From: Crambe crambe
Taxonomy: Eukaryota; Porifera; Demospongiae; Poecilosclerida; Crambeidae
Reading direction: 5' to 3'
Assembly: GCA_963924555.1 (NCBI GenBank)
Contig: OZ004591.1
Span: 2,294,001-2,358,000, forward strand
DNA length: 64,000 nucleotides
The notes beneath the pieces are model-generated. The model was not told where the DNA came from. It searched no databases and saw only the letters and a program-made list of their open reading frames with translations. Below are positions 34,901-44,407 of this stretch, one piece after another; position 1 is the first letter of the stretch, and each line of letters opens with the position of its first letter. The position numbers and the translations under genes were made by a program.

Positions 34901-36314
34901 GACTTGATTTGGATGGAGGCTGGACAATCCACCCTTTGACAGTACCTATTGTAAGTGATGATCTTCTTGATTGCAACTTCCTTGGATTCTTTATGCCTCT
35001 ACATGTAGATTCTCAAGTCTCATGTGGACACTTACAGAATTCATAAGCAATTTTCGTTTTGCAAGTTGAAAGTTCTTTACAGAGGTGTGGCTTCCACTCG
35101 ATCTTATCTGAAATACAGCATTGACCTTCTTGGTGCTGAAGAACCTTACACATATTTCATACTGTCCATTTCATCTCATGGTATAGACTAGTCCTTGCCA
35201 CATTTTATAACTTGCCAAGTTGTAATCACTATTATCTGATTGTTTTGCAGTACCTCCTCCAGTTGGAGATGAACCAGGGATTTCCCCAGTAGCATCAGTA
35301 AGCAATGTAAGTCACTTCAAGACCTCATGATCACACCTAACTCATAACTGACAATGATGTCTATTGTAGGTGAGAGCCAGCACTATTCCAACTCCAGAAA
35401 AGACTTATGGTGGTCCATACCAGTTGTCAACTACTCTTGTAAGTGATATCTTTAACCGTTGTATATAATCTTGCTATCTTTATGCATATTTTTTAGGTTG
35501 GAGCCAGCACTGGTCCAGTAACTCCATCTCCTGAAAAAACTCGTGAGTAATGTCAAATACTGAGCTTATAGTGATTTATACTTCTAGCTTCATATCCAAG
35601 CCCTTATGTATTTCTACAAGAGCATGGATACAATACATGCAATACTCCAAGCTATTATAGATATCACTCTTGGCACTTAAAGCTCTCCATTTCATATCAT
35701 GATAGTCAAACCTTAAAACATGCATCTTTCAATGTAATGTTTGAGAAATGGCCAATTTAATTGCTGCATGGAACTGACTGAAAACTGACCCCTTATTTTT
35801 AACAACAAACAAACAAACAAAGCCAAATAATGTTGTTGTTTGGTGCTTAGCTACATAGCTATTTTCATAGACTCTGTGAGTTGAACAGCTAACATACAAC
35901 AAATGCGTGTACTTCACTTTAAAGCATTCCTCTGGGATATCTGCTGATCACAATTATTGTTTCACATTAATAGAGTCTCAAGCTGCAATGATCACACCTC
36001 CTGGAGGGAACACCTTTCAGCCACCATCTCCTTCACCTAAACTGCTCCTGCAAAAACCAACTCTCAAAGACCTCACGAGTGAACTCTACACTACGGTGCC
36101 CAGCGAATGGCGCTTCATTGGCATTCAACTACAGCTGAACTCAGGAGAACTGGACACACTCAAGAGAATGGAAGATAAAGCAGCTCTCATTGAGGTTCTT
36201 GAAATGTGGCTGAAGACAGTGAACCCTCCCCCAACATGGAAAGCCATCATAGATGCTGTGAGACTATTCAATCCAGGTCTAGCTGCTGCACTCACCACAA
36301 AATACTGCACATGA
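20567..36314 (+). CDS. Kelch-Roc/COR-(ZU5-UPA)x2-Death domain signalling protein (18-exon model)
   Basis: Predicted exons: 20567-21065, 24110-24267, 25463-25645, 26958-27126, 28858-28959, 30580-32664, 32721-32777, 32962-33536, 33595-33741, 33797-33965, 34036-34092, 34148-34752, 34810-34950, 35009-35180, 35251-35306, 35370-35438, 35497-35542, 35974-36314. All have GT-AG borders and the phases agree throughout: 5631 nt, about 1876 residues. Order: six Kelch blades (about 1-370), P-loop/Roc-like GTPase and COR-like module, ZU5-UPA twice, Pro/Ser/Thr linker, Death domain. Known families: Kelch propellers bind protein ligands, ZU5-UPA-DD occurs in UNC5/PIDD-type proteins, and Roc-COR NTPases act as switches. 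I infer an intracellular sensor or adaptor in cell-death or immune signalling. The weakest join is 28959 to 30580; the alternative is two genes, the second starting at ATG 30534. Confidence 0.72.
22351..23942. mobile_element. hAT-type non-autonomous element with nested insertions
   Basis: A 1592-bp element flanked by a perfect 8-bp duplication AAGATGAC (22343-22350 and 23943-23950). The inverted ends are TAGGGGCATGCAAATTATGC and TAGAGACATGCAAATTATGC, two mismatches in 20. The 8-bp target duplication and TAG start fit the hAT superfamily. No transposase frame is seen. A (AAC)n tract lies at about 22526-22557. Inside are further inverted-ended elements (see 22672-23712). Confidence 0.8.
22672..23712. 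mobile_element. Inner nested element
   Basis: The ends CAGGGCCGGATCCAGGATTT and (reverse complement) CAGGGCTGGATCCAGGGGTG face each other, flanked by ACAGC on both sides. Outside it, CTAGTGGCGGAGTT (about 22604) and AGTGGCGGATCCAAG (reverse, about 23803) mark an intermediate layer. Inside it, CAGGGGTGGCTGAGGACCCC (about 22999) and CCAGTGGCAGCTGAGGGTGG (reverse, about 23330) mark another, with G-runs at about 23023-23290. No coding sequence. Confidence 0.55.
29514..29750. mobile_element. MITE with GTATACGAGTT inverted ends
   Basis: The ends GTATACGAGTTCAATTTGGC and (reverse complement) GTATACGAGTTAATTTTGGT enclose about 235 bp in intron 5. Open frames of about 90 codons on both strands lie almost wholly inside the element and are not genes. 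Confidence 0.6.
30144..30385. mobile_element. MITE with ACAAGTGAGC inverted ends
   Basis: About 242 bp bounded by ACAAGTGAGCGCAAAAAATT and (reverse complement) ACAAGTGAGCACAAAAAATT, in intron 5 just before the P-loop exon. The 117-codon minus frame here is internal to it. Confidence 0.6.
30580..32664 (+). CDS. P-loop/Roc-like GTPase and COR-like exon
   Basis: One large exon, open from ATG 30534; the acceptor ATTGAATTTAG at 30579 fits the phase of Kelch exon 5. Counting from 30534: P-loop GVPGSGKTS at residues 41-49, then PPPELR and an acidic/proline-rich insert of about 100 residues. The switch II-like motif DSGGQ is at 219-223, followed by LLEMLPAYLRNLSGLMLV. A G4-like VGTFKDQEG lies at 310-318, with TxKD in place of NKxD. 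A COR-like winged-helix region begins at CPILWYLLEVELRKLG (about 381) and continues through LLFWHEINLIMYFPSILPEV. This NTPase type (GSGKT...DSGGQ...GTxxDQEG) is common in sponge, cnidarian and other invertebrate Roc-like proteins. It ends at a GTAAGT donor in phase 1. Confidence 0.85.
32721..33965 (+). CDS. ZU5-UPA cassette 1 (4 exons)
   Basis: Exons are 32721-32777 (57 nt), 32962-33536 (575), 33595-33741 (147) and 33797-33965 (169). The second exon carries a ZU5 domain: GSTSFIYRGEAVSFTW, HLPEDAFTSDITECPIHLEA, ISGQFQFPDGAEVVSGVYYI. The next exons form a UPA-like beta-rich module (NMWTIQPLTAP, KYHIDLLGAKKPHDFLILNF). ZU5-UPA pairs bring Death domains into regulated conformations in UNC5 and PIDD. 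The cassette has a near-duplicate directly downstream. Confidence 0.85.
34036..35180 (+). CDS. ZU5-UPA cassette 2 (4 exons)
   Basis: Exons are 34036-34092 (57 nt), 34148-34752 (605), 34810-34950 (141) and 35009-35180 (172), with the same phases as cassette 1. ZU5: GSTSFIYRGEAFSFTWKD, HLPENALPPDISECFI, LSGQFQFPDGAELVSGIYSI. UPA-like: DGGWTIHPLTVPI, LKYSIDLLGAEEPYTYFILS. Ends of both first exons read ETSVN or KTSVN. This is an internal tandem duplication of a four-exon block. Confidence 0.85.
35251..35542 (+). CDS. Pro/Ser/Thr linker micro-exons
   Basis: Three short exons, 35251-35306, 35370-35438 and 35497-35542, read VPPPVGDEPGISPVASVSN, VRASTIPTPEKTYGGPYQL and VGASTGPVTPSPEKT. The last two look like copies of each other (V-x-A-S-T...P-EKT). 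They form a flexible linker before the Death domain. The first has two possible donors, GTAAGC and GTAAGT, nine bases apart. Confidence 0.65.
35974..36314 (+). CDS. Death-domain terminal exon
   Basis: After a proline-rich lead (PPGGNTFQPPSPSPKLLLQ) comes a Death domain: LKDLTSELYTTVPSEWRFIG, IQLQLNSGELDTLKRMED, LIEVLEMWLKTVNPPPTWKA, IIDAVRLFNPGLAAAL. The conserved tryptophans of helix 2 (SEWRFIG) and helix 5 (TWKAII) are present. Death domains self-assemble into apoptotic or inflammatory signalling platforms. The protein ends TKYCT-stop at 36314. A possible poly(A) signal ATTAAA lies at about 36415. Confidence 0.92.
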
Positions 36315-36940
36315 ATTGAACCATTTTGCAGTTCTTTTCTATTTTGTCACAACTTTCTTATAGTCGTATATACACACAACACTTACATCACACTTTACAC
36401 TTTATATTTGAACCATTAAATTTTGTGATTTCTTTTATTCTTAGCAATTTTAAACTTTGGTAAAACCTTTTGATGCAATAATAATAACTAGTGACACAGA
36501 GTAGCTGTAGTTAAGTTGAGTCTCTCTACTTCTTCCATTCTTTGATCTCCTCACAGTCACAGTGACTTCTTACACATCAGCTGGTCTTGGGATCCCATGA
36601 GTTCGCTCCATGGCTACATGACCTGTGGTGGACATGGATTAGGATTGTATTATGCTAATAGTATTATGCTAATAGACTTGCTTCACACTGGGTTTTTCAC
36701 TGGTGAGTGAATGGAGTAATGAAGGCTTGACACTCCATAATTGAGGGGCTCTAAGTCTAACACACATGTTACTATATCCTACATGGTCTTGGGACCCTTG
36801 ATATAGTGACCAATACTGCCAGACTGACAGTACATGGAGAATAGCACATGCTTTATAGGGACTGGGTCACACATTCACTGGGAGTGATGAAAGCTCCAGG
36901 GTCACTATCTCTCTGAAGCTACGAACAAAAAGGTTGGGGG
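36315..36940. other. 3' flank of the Death-domain gene
   Basis: No gene seen. From about 36560 (CATCAGCTGG...ACCTGTGGTGGA) it faintly matches 14340-14400 downstream of the RRP1 relic, hinting that an older duplicate of the RRP1/ITPA block starts here. Confidence 0.4.
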
Positions 36941-36974
36941 AGGAAGTTACTAGATATGTCTCAGTATGTGTACA

Positions 36975-37430
36975 TCCTCACCTTGACGACCTAACTGAAC
37001 CAAGATGAACACAACATAGATGCTTATTGTCAACCTGATGAGCTGCTGTAGTAAGTTCTTACTTATGATGGTTATGGTAAAGATCGTCAAACCTATAAAT
37101 ACGATCTCTAGGTAATGCGACCTTTTACCTAAGCTATAAGGCATCCTTTGATCCTAGGGCTGGGGAGAGCCTACCTTGCGGTTTACTGTCAGTCGGAAAC
37201 GTAACCCTAAAACAGGTGGATACTTAGAAGTCAGATCAGTTCTAGAATATGATCTACCTGTGTCCACGTGTCATGTTAGTTTACGGAGTTGGAGCTGCTT
37301 ATCTGTGGAAGATTTGGAGTTTGTGTGTGTATGTGCTGACAATCCCCGAGTTCAGGTATGCACCTCCAGTCATGTGATTCCTATGATGCCATTATTGTAG
37401 AAGTAAACATTGCTAAACTCAAGAGAGTAT
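36975..37430 (+). pseudogene. Third RRP1 (and ITPA) remnant
   Basis: TCAGTCGGAAACGTAACCCT and GGTGGATACTTAGAAG follow the RRP1 exon 1 text of copy B. TTTACGGAGTTGGAGCTGCT...GAGTTCAG then GTATGC follows exon 2 and its donor, and GTAGAAGTAAACATTGCTAA follows exon 3. All are diverged and out of frame. CTCACCTTGACGACC at about 36980 matches the ITPA minus-strand mini-exon donor region near 60265. It is much older than the A/B duplication. Confidence 0.55.
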
Positions 37431-38149
37431 GTAGGATCAGAGGGTGAGAGAGGGGAAGAAGAAGGGTATGGGAGTACGAAAGAGGTGACTGTGCAACTAT
37501 GGAAAGGGTGAAGAAAGAGGAGGGTTGAAATGGAAAAGAAGTGGGATGTGGGTGTGGAGATGAGAGTGAGATGAATAAGTAGTAAGAACAGGATGACTGT
37601 GAGGAAGAGAAAAGATACCCTACGGTTGGAAATTTAGTACGAAAGAGGCATAACCATAGAGATGGTGGGGGAACTGGGAAGTGTAATGTTGGGAATTTAA
37701 GTGCAGACAAGGGTGTGAAAGTACATGGGAGGAGAGGTGTGAAACGACTCTCATCATGCATATTCTCCTTATGTCCCCAGGGTTCTCCTCAGGATTTTTT
37801 AAAGGCATAGGTGCAAGACCATAATTATCATGAAGGAGAGTTGCCCAATGATTATGTGTGTTCTGAGATGGCTCCTGGTGTAGAAGCCAGCCACCAGTGA
37901 ATAAAAAGGCATAGGGGGAAGAACTGAAGGCATAATGGCCTGCTATGTCTTAAGATGCCTGGGGAGAACCCTGTATCCCTCTTGTGAAATCAACATTGCA
38001 TACAATGAGGATTCTAGTGTTGCACACCTTTTTTTTTGTCTAATCTATGTCAATGGAGTACTATAGACAAGTGTATTATGGTGCCAGTGGATGGACTGTT
38101 ATATAGTCTTTTGCACACTCAACACTGTTCTAGTCTCGTCTCCTGAAAA

Positions 38150-38291
38150 TGCAATCTCCTCTGAATTCCTGTGTGGACAGAACCTGAACCTGGTGGTGGA
38201 CTACAATCGTGTCTGTATTCCAGAGTCAGTCTCCATGGTGATGTCAATAGAAGAGGACACTCCCTCAGTGATGTACAAGGAAGGAGTGGAT
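38150..38291 (+). pseudogene. Exon-like unit X, central copy
   Basis: Reads ENAISSEFLCGQNLNLVVDY, then SIEEDTPSVMYKEGVDG, ending at a GTGAGT donor. Frame-disturbed relative to the fuller minus-strand copy. Further degenerate copies end at about 41265 and 42304. Confidence 0.4.
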
Positions 38292-38736
38292 GGTGAGTGA
38301 TTTTTATCATCCTGGTGGAGAATTGGAGATCACTGCCATGCTTGTTGGCGTGTCAATGGACTGGCACTGAAGGTCCATATACCTTATGGCTGGATATGTC
38401 CAATTTCTTGCTTCTTCTCCTACATATAGCTTCACAAATCCATCAGTTATGAATGAGCATATTCATTTCATCATGGCCATAATTACTGCAAATGGTTGTA
38501 GTGTTCCTTTGTTTGTTGTTTTGGTGTCCTCCTGTCTACTTATTATACTGAGCAATGAGCATGCATACCACATTACGATATTTCCAGTTCATGATTTCTT
38601 ACTCATTCAGGTAATATATATTGTTGATTTGGTGTAAGTTTCAATCATGAAGTGGCTAAAAAATGATATTTGATTTCTGTCATGCATAAATGCTGTGATG
38701 GATCATAATAATATGTTTTATGTATCTGTATACAGT

Positions 38737-38868
38737 GGAATACTGACAGTGACTCCTAATAAGGTAATTGGAATACTGACAGTGACTCCTAATAAGGTAA
38801 TTGGAATACTGACAGTGACTCCTAATAAGGTAATTGGAATACTGACAGTGACTCCTAATAAGGTAATT
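38737..38868. repeat. Perfect 33-bp tandem repeat, four units
   Basis: Four identical units starting GGAATACTGACAGTGACTCC at 38737, 38770, 38803 and 38836. They keep an open frame (GILTVTPNKVI per unit) only because 33 is a multiple of 3. Perfect identity suggests recent expansion. It begins inside a TACAGTGGAA MITE-like end. Confidence 0.92.
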
Positions 38869-38989
38869 GGAGACTTGTTCATTTTGAGCTCCCCACACTC
38901 CTCCTCTTCATTGTTCAGAGTCCTTATTTTTCCCCTCGATGGAAACATCTCTCCATACAGCCCTGATTATGTTTGTCTTCATGATTACA

Positions 38990-39091
38990 GTGGAGTGTAT
39001 GGATGCCTGAACAGAAGTCTTTACTCCGAGGGACTGGTCTCATGAAGATTCACACTACCCATGCTGCCATCAGTTACATCATAGGCTGTCT
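38990..39091 (+). CDS. Exon-like unit Z, open copy
   Basis: After an acceptor (CATGATTACAG) the frame is open: WSVWMPEQKSLLRGTGLMKI, then HTTHAAISYIIGCL, ending at a GTGAGC donor. The copy at 6412 is broken. No family recognised. Confidence 0.4.
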
Positions 39092-39279
39092 TGGTGAGCA
39101 TTTCTTTATTGTACATATAAAATTGCATACATACATACATACATACATACACACATACATACATACATACATACACTGTACAATGGAACCTCTCAATGTG
39201 GACTCCCTGAAACACTTGTGTCATCAGGACACTTTTCTCCTTGTCCCATTACAATACACATCTCTACATACGTAAGTAG

Positions 39280-40330
39280 CCACTAGGCCCACCAGGCACA
39301 TGTCCACATGGTTTCAGTGACCCTTTACCATAAGTTTTTTATGGCATCCCAAGCATATACATGTAGTTCTCACAGGAGTTTGAGTACCTTAATGTATGTA
39401 TTCCTCAATCCCTTGCTAGACGTGTTCACAGCATACAGTGTACTTTGCCAGCTGTAATCCTGGTCTCTTGATCCAACTGAACCCCTTGACTTTTATTTGT
39501 CCCCACCAAGGCAGTCATCCCCACCAGATAGGTATGTAATGTGCTATGATCCTACTCAGAAGAATTCCTGGAAGTATACTTGTCCCCATCAGATACGTTA
39601 TCTCCTTATGAATCTTTTCTTTACCAGATACAAAATCCCTTCTCCACAGTATTTGACAATGTAATTTTGTAGACTACAAAATTCATCAAATCCAGGCTAC
39701 TATGCACCATGTGAAAGCAGAGTTAGCTGAATAAGGCATCAGGCTCACCCCACAATGCATGAGGATTGTGCAACATAACGCACACAGTGGTTAAGTCCTT
39801 CTTATCTGTTGTGAGACTTTTATATTACTCTCTTGTATACCAGTTATGTATGTATAATCTCTCTATGTACCCCTCTTGTGAAACCATCAGTGTTATCCTC
39901 TCTATACTAGTGTTGTATCAGCATCCTCTGTATACCCCTTGAAACCAGCATTGTGAATTCCGCGTGCGCCACCTATAGACTAATACAAAAGTAAAATTCT
40001 AGTCCCCCCACTTAGACCTAACAAAAGCTACTGTGAATGATTATCCAGCCTACTAGAGCCTACTACAATGTGCAGACCAAGTTTCAGGACCAGGGAGCTT
40101 ACCGTTTCAGAAATACGGCAAGCAGGTAAATCGCTGGATTCTTCTTCTTCTCTATTGTTGTTATTCTTCTTCTTCTTCTTAGACAACTATATCTCTCGAA
40201 CCACTCAAGCTACAGCTATGATTTCTTGATAAATCCACTCCAAATTCTACCATAGCTCAACAATAACACAACACCTTGACTTGTTGATAATGATTGGGGC
40301 TGGTATGCTATTCTTCTTTCATCTGTCCCT
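39280..40330. other. Non-coding stretch with repeats
   Basis: 39280-39960 parallels 7030-7760 of copy A (repeat unit W at 39519, ~60-bp repeats). From about 39957 a different GCGTGCGCCACC-led sequence with (TTC)n tracts at about 40140-40180 has the look of an inserted element, but I found no ends. No gene. Confidence 0.4.
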
Positions 40331-40398
40331 GCATACACATAGAAGAATGAACTCTATACATAGCTAAAACCATAAAAGAAAGGAAAAAAGACCAGGAA

Positions 40399-40690
40399 CA
40401 AGTAAGGGAAATAACATTTCTTGAAATGAAAAAAGATGTAGGGATGACCACTGCTCAAAAAAGTAAAGAAACAAGAAGGATGGAAGTGGGATCAATCTTT
40501 GTTCTGTACATCCAGCCAACAATCCCTACATATACGTCGGGTAGCTTCAGATTATAGTGTAGTAATGTACATATATGTAGGGATTGTTGGCTGGATGTAC
40601 AGAACAAAGATTGATCCCACTTCCATCCTTCTTGTTTCTTAGCAGTGGTCATCCCTACATCTTTTTTAATTTCAAGAAATGCTTTTTCTC
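40399..40690. mobile_element. Foldback element, unit 1
   Basis: Inverted arms of about 120 bp (left from about 40415, right to about 40681) around a loop of about 25 bp. The arms contain GATGTAGGGATGACC and AAGAAACAAGAAGGATGGAA. It starts with CAAGTAAG, as does the foldback at 44128. No coding. Confidence 0.8.
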
Positions 40691-41454
40691 CTATTAAATA
40701 TCAATTGATCTCTATATCCTCTTGTGTTATGACACTAACATTGTATCACCCTCTAGTATCACCCTCCAGTTATATGAATTCTTTCTATGCTCCTTTTGTT
40801 AGACTAACGTTGTGGGTTACATTCTGTGACGTTACCCTCTTGTGGGTCCAGTTTCATTAAGCATCATTTATTCTATACCCCTCTTATGAAAACACCAATG
40901 TTATTTACATACATACACTATTTCATAATGTTATTTGGTTAGCATCAGCATTCACTCTATATGAACCAGCAGTGTGAGTTTAATAAACCATACAAGCTCG
41001 GCCAATGCAGTACTGTAGACAAATGTAGAATGGTTCTAGTGGAAAGACTGTTATCTGGGGGTGTGTAATCTTTTGAAGTGTGCGTGTGATAGGGTTACAC
41101 ACTCAACACTCTCGTCTCCTTAAAATGCAATATCCTCTGAATTCCTGTAGGATGATTGTGTGGACAGAACTTGAACCTGGTGGTGGACTACATTCATTTA
41201 ATTGCGTCATTATTTCAGAGACACTCTCTCAGAGATGTACAAGGAAGGAGTGGACACAGTAATTGGTGAGTGATTTTCATCATCTCACTGCCATGCTTGT
41301 TGGCACACAGTGAGCATGTCAATGGACAGACACTGAAGGTCCATTCATACTGTATACCATATAGTCAATGTCTTACTTATTCATGTGCATACACATAGAA
41401 GAATGAACTCTATACATAGCTAAAACCATAAAAGAAAGGAAAAAAGACCGGGAA

Positions 41455-41747
41455 CAAGTAAGGGAAATAACATTTCTTGAAATGAAAAAAGATGTAGGGA
41501 TGACCACTGCTCAAAAAAGTAAAGAAACAAGAAGGATGGAAGTGGGATCAATCTTTGTTCTGTACATCCAGCCAACAATCCCTACATATACGTCAGGTAG
41601 CTTCAGATTATAGTGTAGTAATGTACATAATATGTAGGGATTGTTGGCTGGATGTACAGAACAAAGATTGATCCCACTTCCATCCTTCTTGTTTCTTAGC
41701 AGTGGTCATCCCTACATCTTTTTTAATTTCAAGAAATGCTTTTTCCC
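41455..41747. mobile_element. Foldback element, unit 2
   Basis: Copy of the foldback at 40399 carried by the tandem duplication, with only a few differences. Confidence 0.8.
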
Positions 41748-42775
41748 CTATTAAATATCAATTGATCTCTATATCCTCTTGTGTTATGACACTAACATTG
41801 TATCACCCTCTAGTATCACCCTCCAGTTATATGAATTCTTACTATGCTCCTTTTGTTAGACTAACGTTGTGGGTTACATTCTGTGACATTACCCTCTTGT
41901 GGGTCCAGTTTCATTAAGCATCATTTATTCTATACCCCTCTTGTGAAACCACCAGTGTTATTTGGTTAGCATTGTAATGAAATCAGCATTCACTCTATAT
42001 GAACCAGCAGTGTGAGTTTAATAAACCATACAAGCTCTGCCAATGCAGTACTGTAGGCAAGTGTAGAATGGTTCTAGTGGAAAGACTGTTATCAGGGGGT
42101 GTGTAATCTTTTGAAGTGTGCGTGTGATAGGGTTACACACTCAACACTCTCGTCTCCTTAAAATGCAATCTCCTCTGAATTCCTGTAGGATGATTGTGTG
42201 GACAGAACCTGAACCTGGTGGTGGACTACATTCACTTAATTGTGTCATTATTTCAGAGACACTCTCTCAGAGATGAACAAGGAAGGAGTAGACACAGTAA
42301 TTGGTGAGTGATTTTCATCATCAGTTGGCACACAGTGAACATGTCAATGGACAGTCCATTCATACTGTATACCATATAGTCAATGTCTTACTTATTCATG
42401 TGCATAGCTTTCAAAATGTTATGGAATGAGCATATTGGCCGTACTTCCTATAAATGACTGCAATGTTCCTTTGTCATCACTAATAATATTACTTTTGGTT
42501 TGATATCCCTTTATTTTTACTGAGCATGCCCACTGCTGGACTGGGCTTTATTTAGAAGTCTGCTTGTGACACTTGTATGGTAAGGTGTGGTAGTTCATGC
42601 AAGTGTATAATGTACAACAAGTTCCACTGTACACTGACTCACTTCATCACTGTATTCTCCAGTTTGGTGATCATGTTCAGTGCTTGCTTGCTGGACATTC
42701 ACATCCACACAAACAACATAGTCACTAGATTGTCAATGCTGTCACCAAATTTCAGCCAAGTATTTGATTTCTAGG

Positions 42776-42880
42776 GTGCAGAACAAATGCTGGGTCTGTA
42801 TGAAATGGAGAAGGATGCTACGTACAATGATAGAGATTAATCCCATGGTGGAGACACTGGACTCCTCAGGGAAGAAAAGA
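42776..42880 (+). pseudogene. Exon-like unit Y, diverged copy
   Basis: Reads AEQMLGLYEMEKDATY, then frame-shifts before IEINPMVETLDSSGKKR. This version shows the shorter form (YEMEKDA), probably nearer the ancestral exon. 42560-42740 repeats the 5432-5560 block. Confidence 0.35.
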
Positions 42881-43259
42881 GGTATGCATGTAGCTAGCAT
42901 GACATCACATGTACTTGGACAACTGATGAGAAAGAGATAAGAGATGGGGCAGGGGGTAGGGAAGATAAAAATATTTTTGTGATAAAAGTCACCCTTGGGG
43001 CTGAACAAAGTGGCTGCTATACAGAGGTGGCCCCTTTGCACAGTAACTTCCAATATATCAGGTTTTGTCTTGGAGACTTCATTTGACTTGACTCACAGTC
43101 AGGGGTTGTATAATTATGTAGTACAATTACTATAGGGGGAAAGGATTTTCCCAACCCCCTTACTTCTCCGTCTGAATTGACATGCAAAATGCTCCCTATT
43201 ATGTATTATTTCACCCTCAAGGTGACTAGTTACGAGTCCTGGAGAGCTGAAGTGGGTAC

Positions 43260-43397
43260 ATCTTTCTCTGAGGGATTGGTCTCAGGAAGATGATCGTGTC
43301 GATATTCCAGGGTCACATTACAGTCCCCATGGTGATATTTATATAGAAGAGGACACTCCATCAGAGATGTGCAAGGAAGGAGTGGACATAGTAAATG
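43260..43397 (+). pseudogene. Exon-like unit X (copy B, first)
   Basis: Partner of 1215-1320 with an intact GTGAGT donor. A Y unit follows at about 43550-43660. Confidence 0.4.
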
Positions 43398-44127
43398 GTG
43401 AGTGATTTTATCATCATTGTGGAGATCACTACCATACTTGTAGGCACACAGTGAACATGTCAATGGATAGACACTGAAGGTCCATTCATACTGTATACCG
43501 TATGGCTGGATATTTCCAAGGATTAATTATGATTTGGTTATATTAGGTTGCGGAACAAATGCTGAGTCTGTATTGAATGTGAAATGATGTTGAAGAAGGA
43601 TGCCACGATGATGGAGATTAATCCCATGGTAGAGACACTGGACACCTCATGGAAGAAAAGAGGTACATACGAGGAAATTGCAATAAGCATTGCTAAACTC
43701 ATAAGGAGAGAGGTATGTTTGATGATAGGATGAGAGAGGGGAAGGAAGAAGGGTATGGGAGTAGGAAAGAGGCGACTGTGTAACTATGGAGAAGGTGAAG
43801 AGGGAGGATGGTTGGAAAAGAAGTAAGATGTGTGTGTGCAGATGAGAATGAGGGAGAGAGGAGTGTGTGGGATGGATAAGAACAGAGGATGTGAGGTGTG
43901 CGGAAAGAAAAGATACCCAATGACTGGAAAAAAAATTTTGTGACCAAAAAATCACTAAAACATGATTAAGTGTATAGCTGTAGATATGCTGGCATAAATA
44001 GTGGCATAAGAGGTGTGGGAGTGCGGGTCCTCATATAACTGGGCCCCACAGGCCCTTAATCACTGGGGATATATGGGGATGAGCATAGTGATTTAGGGAC
44101 CCTCAGATTTGTCAATTGTTGTTATTA

Positions 44128-44407
44128 CAAGTAAAGAAAAAACATTTATTCGAATAAATGAAGGTGATGTAGGGATGACTATAGTTAACTGGTCAAAAAA
44201 GAGATGAAACAAGATCTGAATAGATGAGATTATGCAAGGATGAAGTCGAATGTGGGCACGTCACACCTAGTGACTGCACCTTTATTCGACTTCATCCTTG
44301 CATAATCTCATCTATTCAGATCTTGTTTCATCACTTTTTTGACCAGTTAACTATAGTCATCCCTACATCACCTTCATTTATTCGAATAAATGTTTTTTCT
44401 TTACTTG
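44128..44407. mobile_element. Foldback element at the left end of the insertion
   Basis: Arms of about 120 bp with ACATTTATTCGAATAAATG and GATGTAGGGATGAC, loop about 40 bp. It shares the 14-mer GATGTAGGGATGAC and the start CAAGTAA with the foldbacks at 40399 and 41455, so they are one family. Confidence 0.8.

Larger units (their letters stand above)
40331..42400. repeat. 1.06-kb tandem duplication
   Basis: Unit 1 is about 40331-41386 and unit 2 about 41387-42400, offset 1056 bp, nearly identical. Each begins GCATACACATAGAAGAATGA and contains one foldback element and one degenerate X unit. Confidence 0.9.

Noticed and set aside
38737-38868. Possible CRISPR-like repeat
   Set aside because: Units are directly adjacent with no spacers, in a eukaryotic genome.
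43647-43955. Ser/His/Pro-rich minus-strand frames after unit Y (also at 257, 1460, 3850 and 37381)
   Set aside because: They lie on a purine-rich/pyrimidine-rich strand that avoids stops by composition, and copies are frame-shifted against each other.
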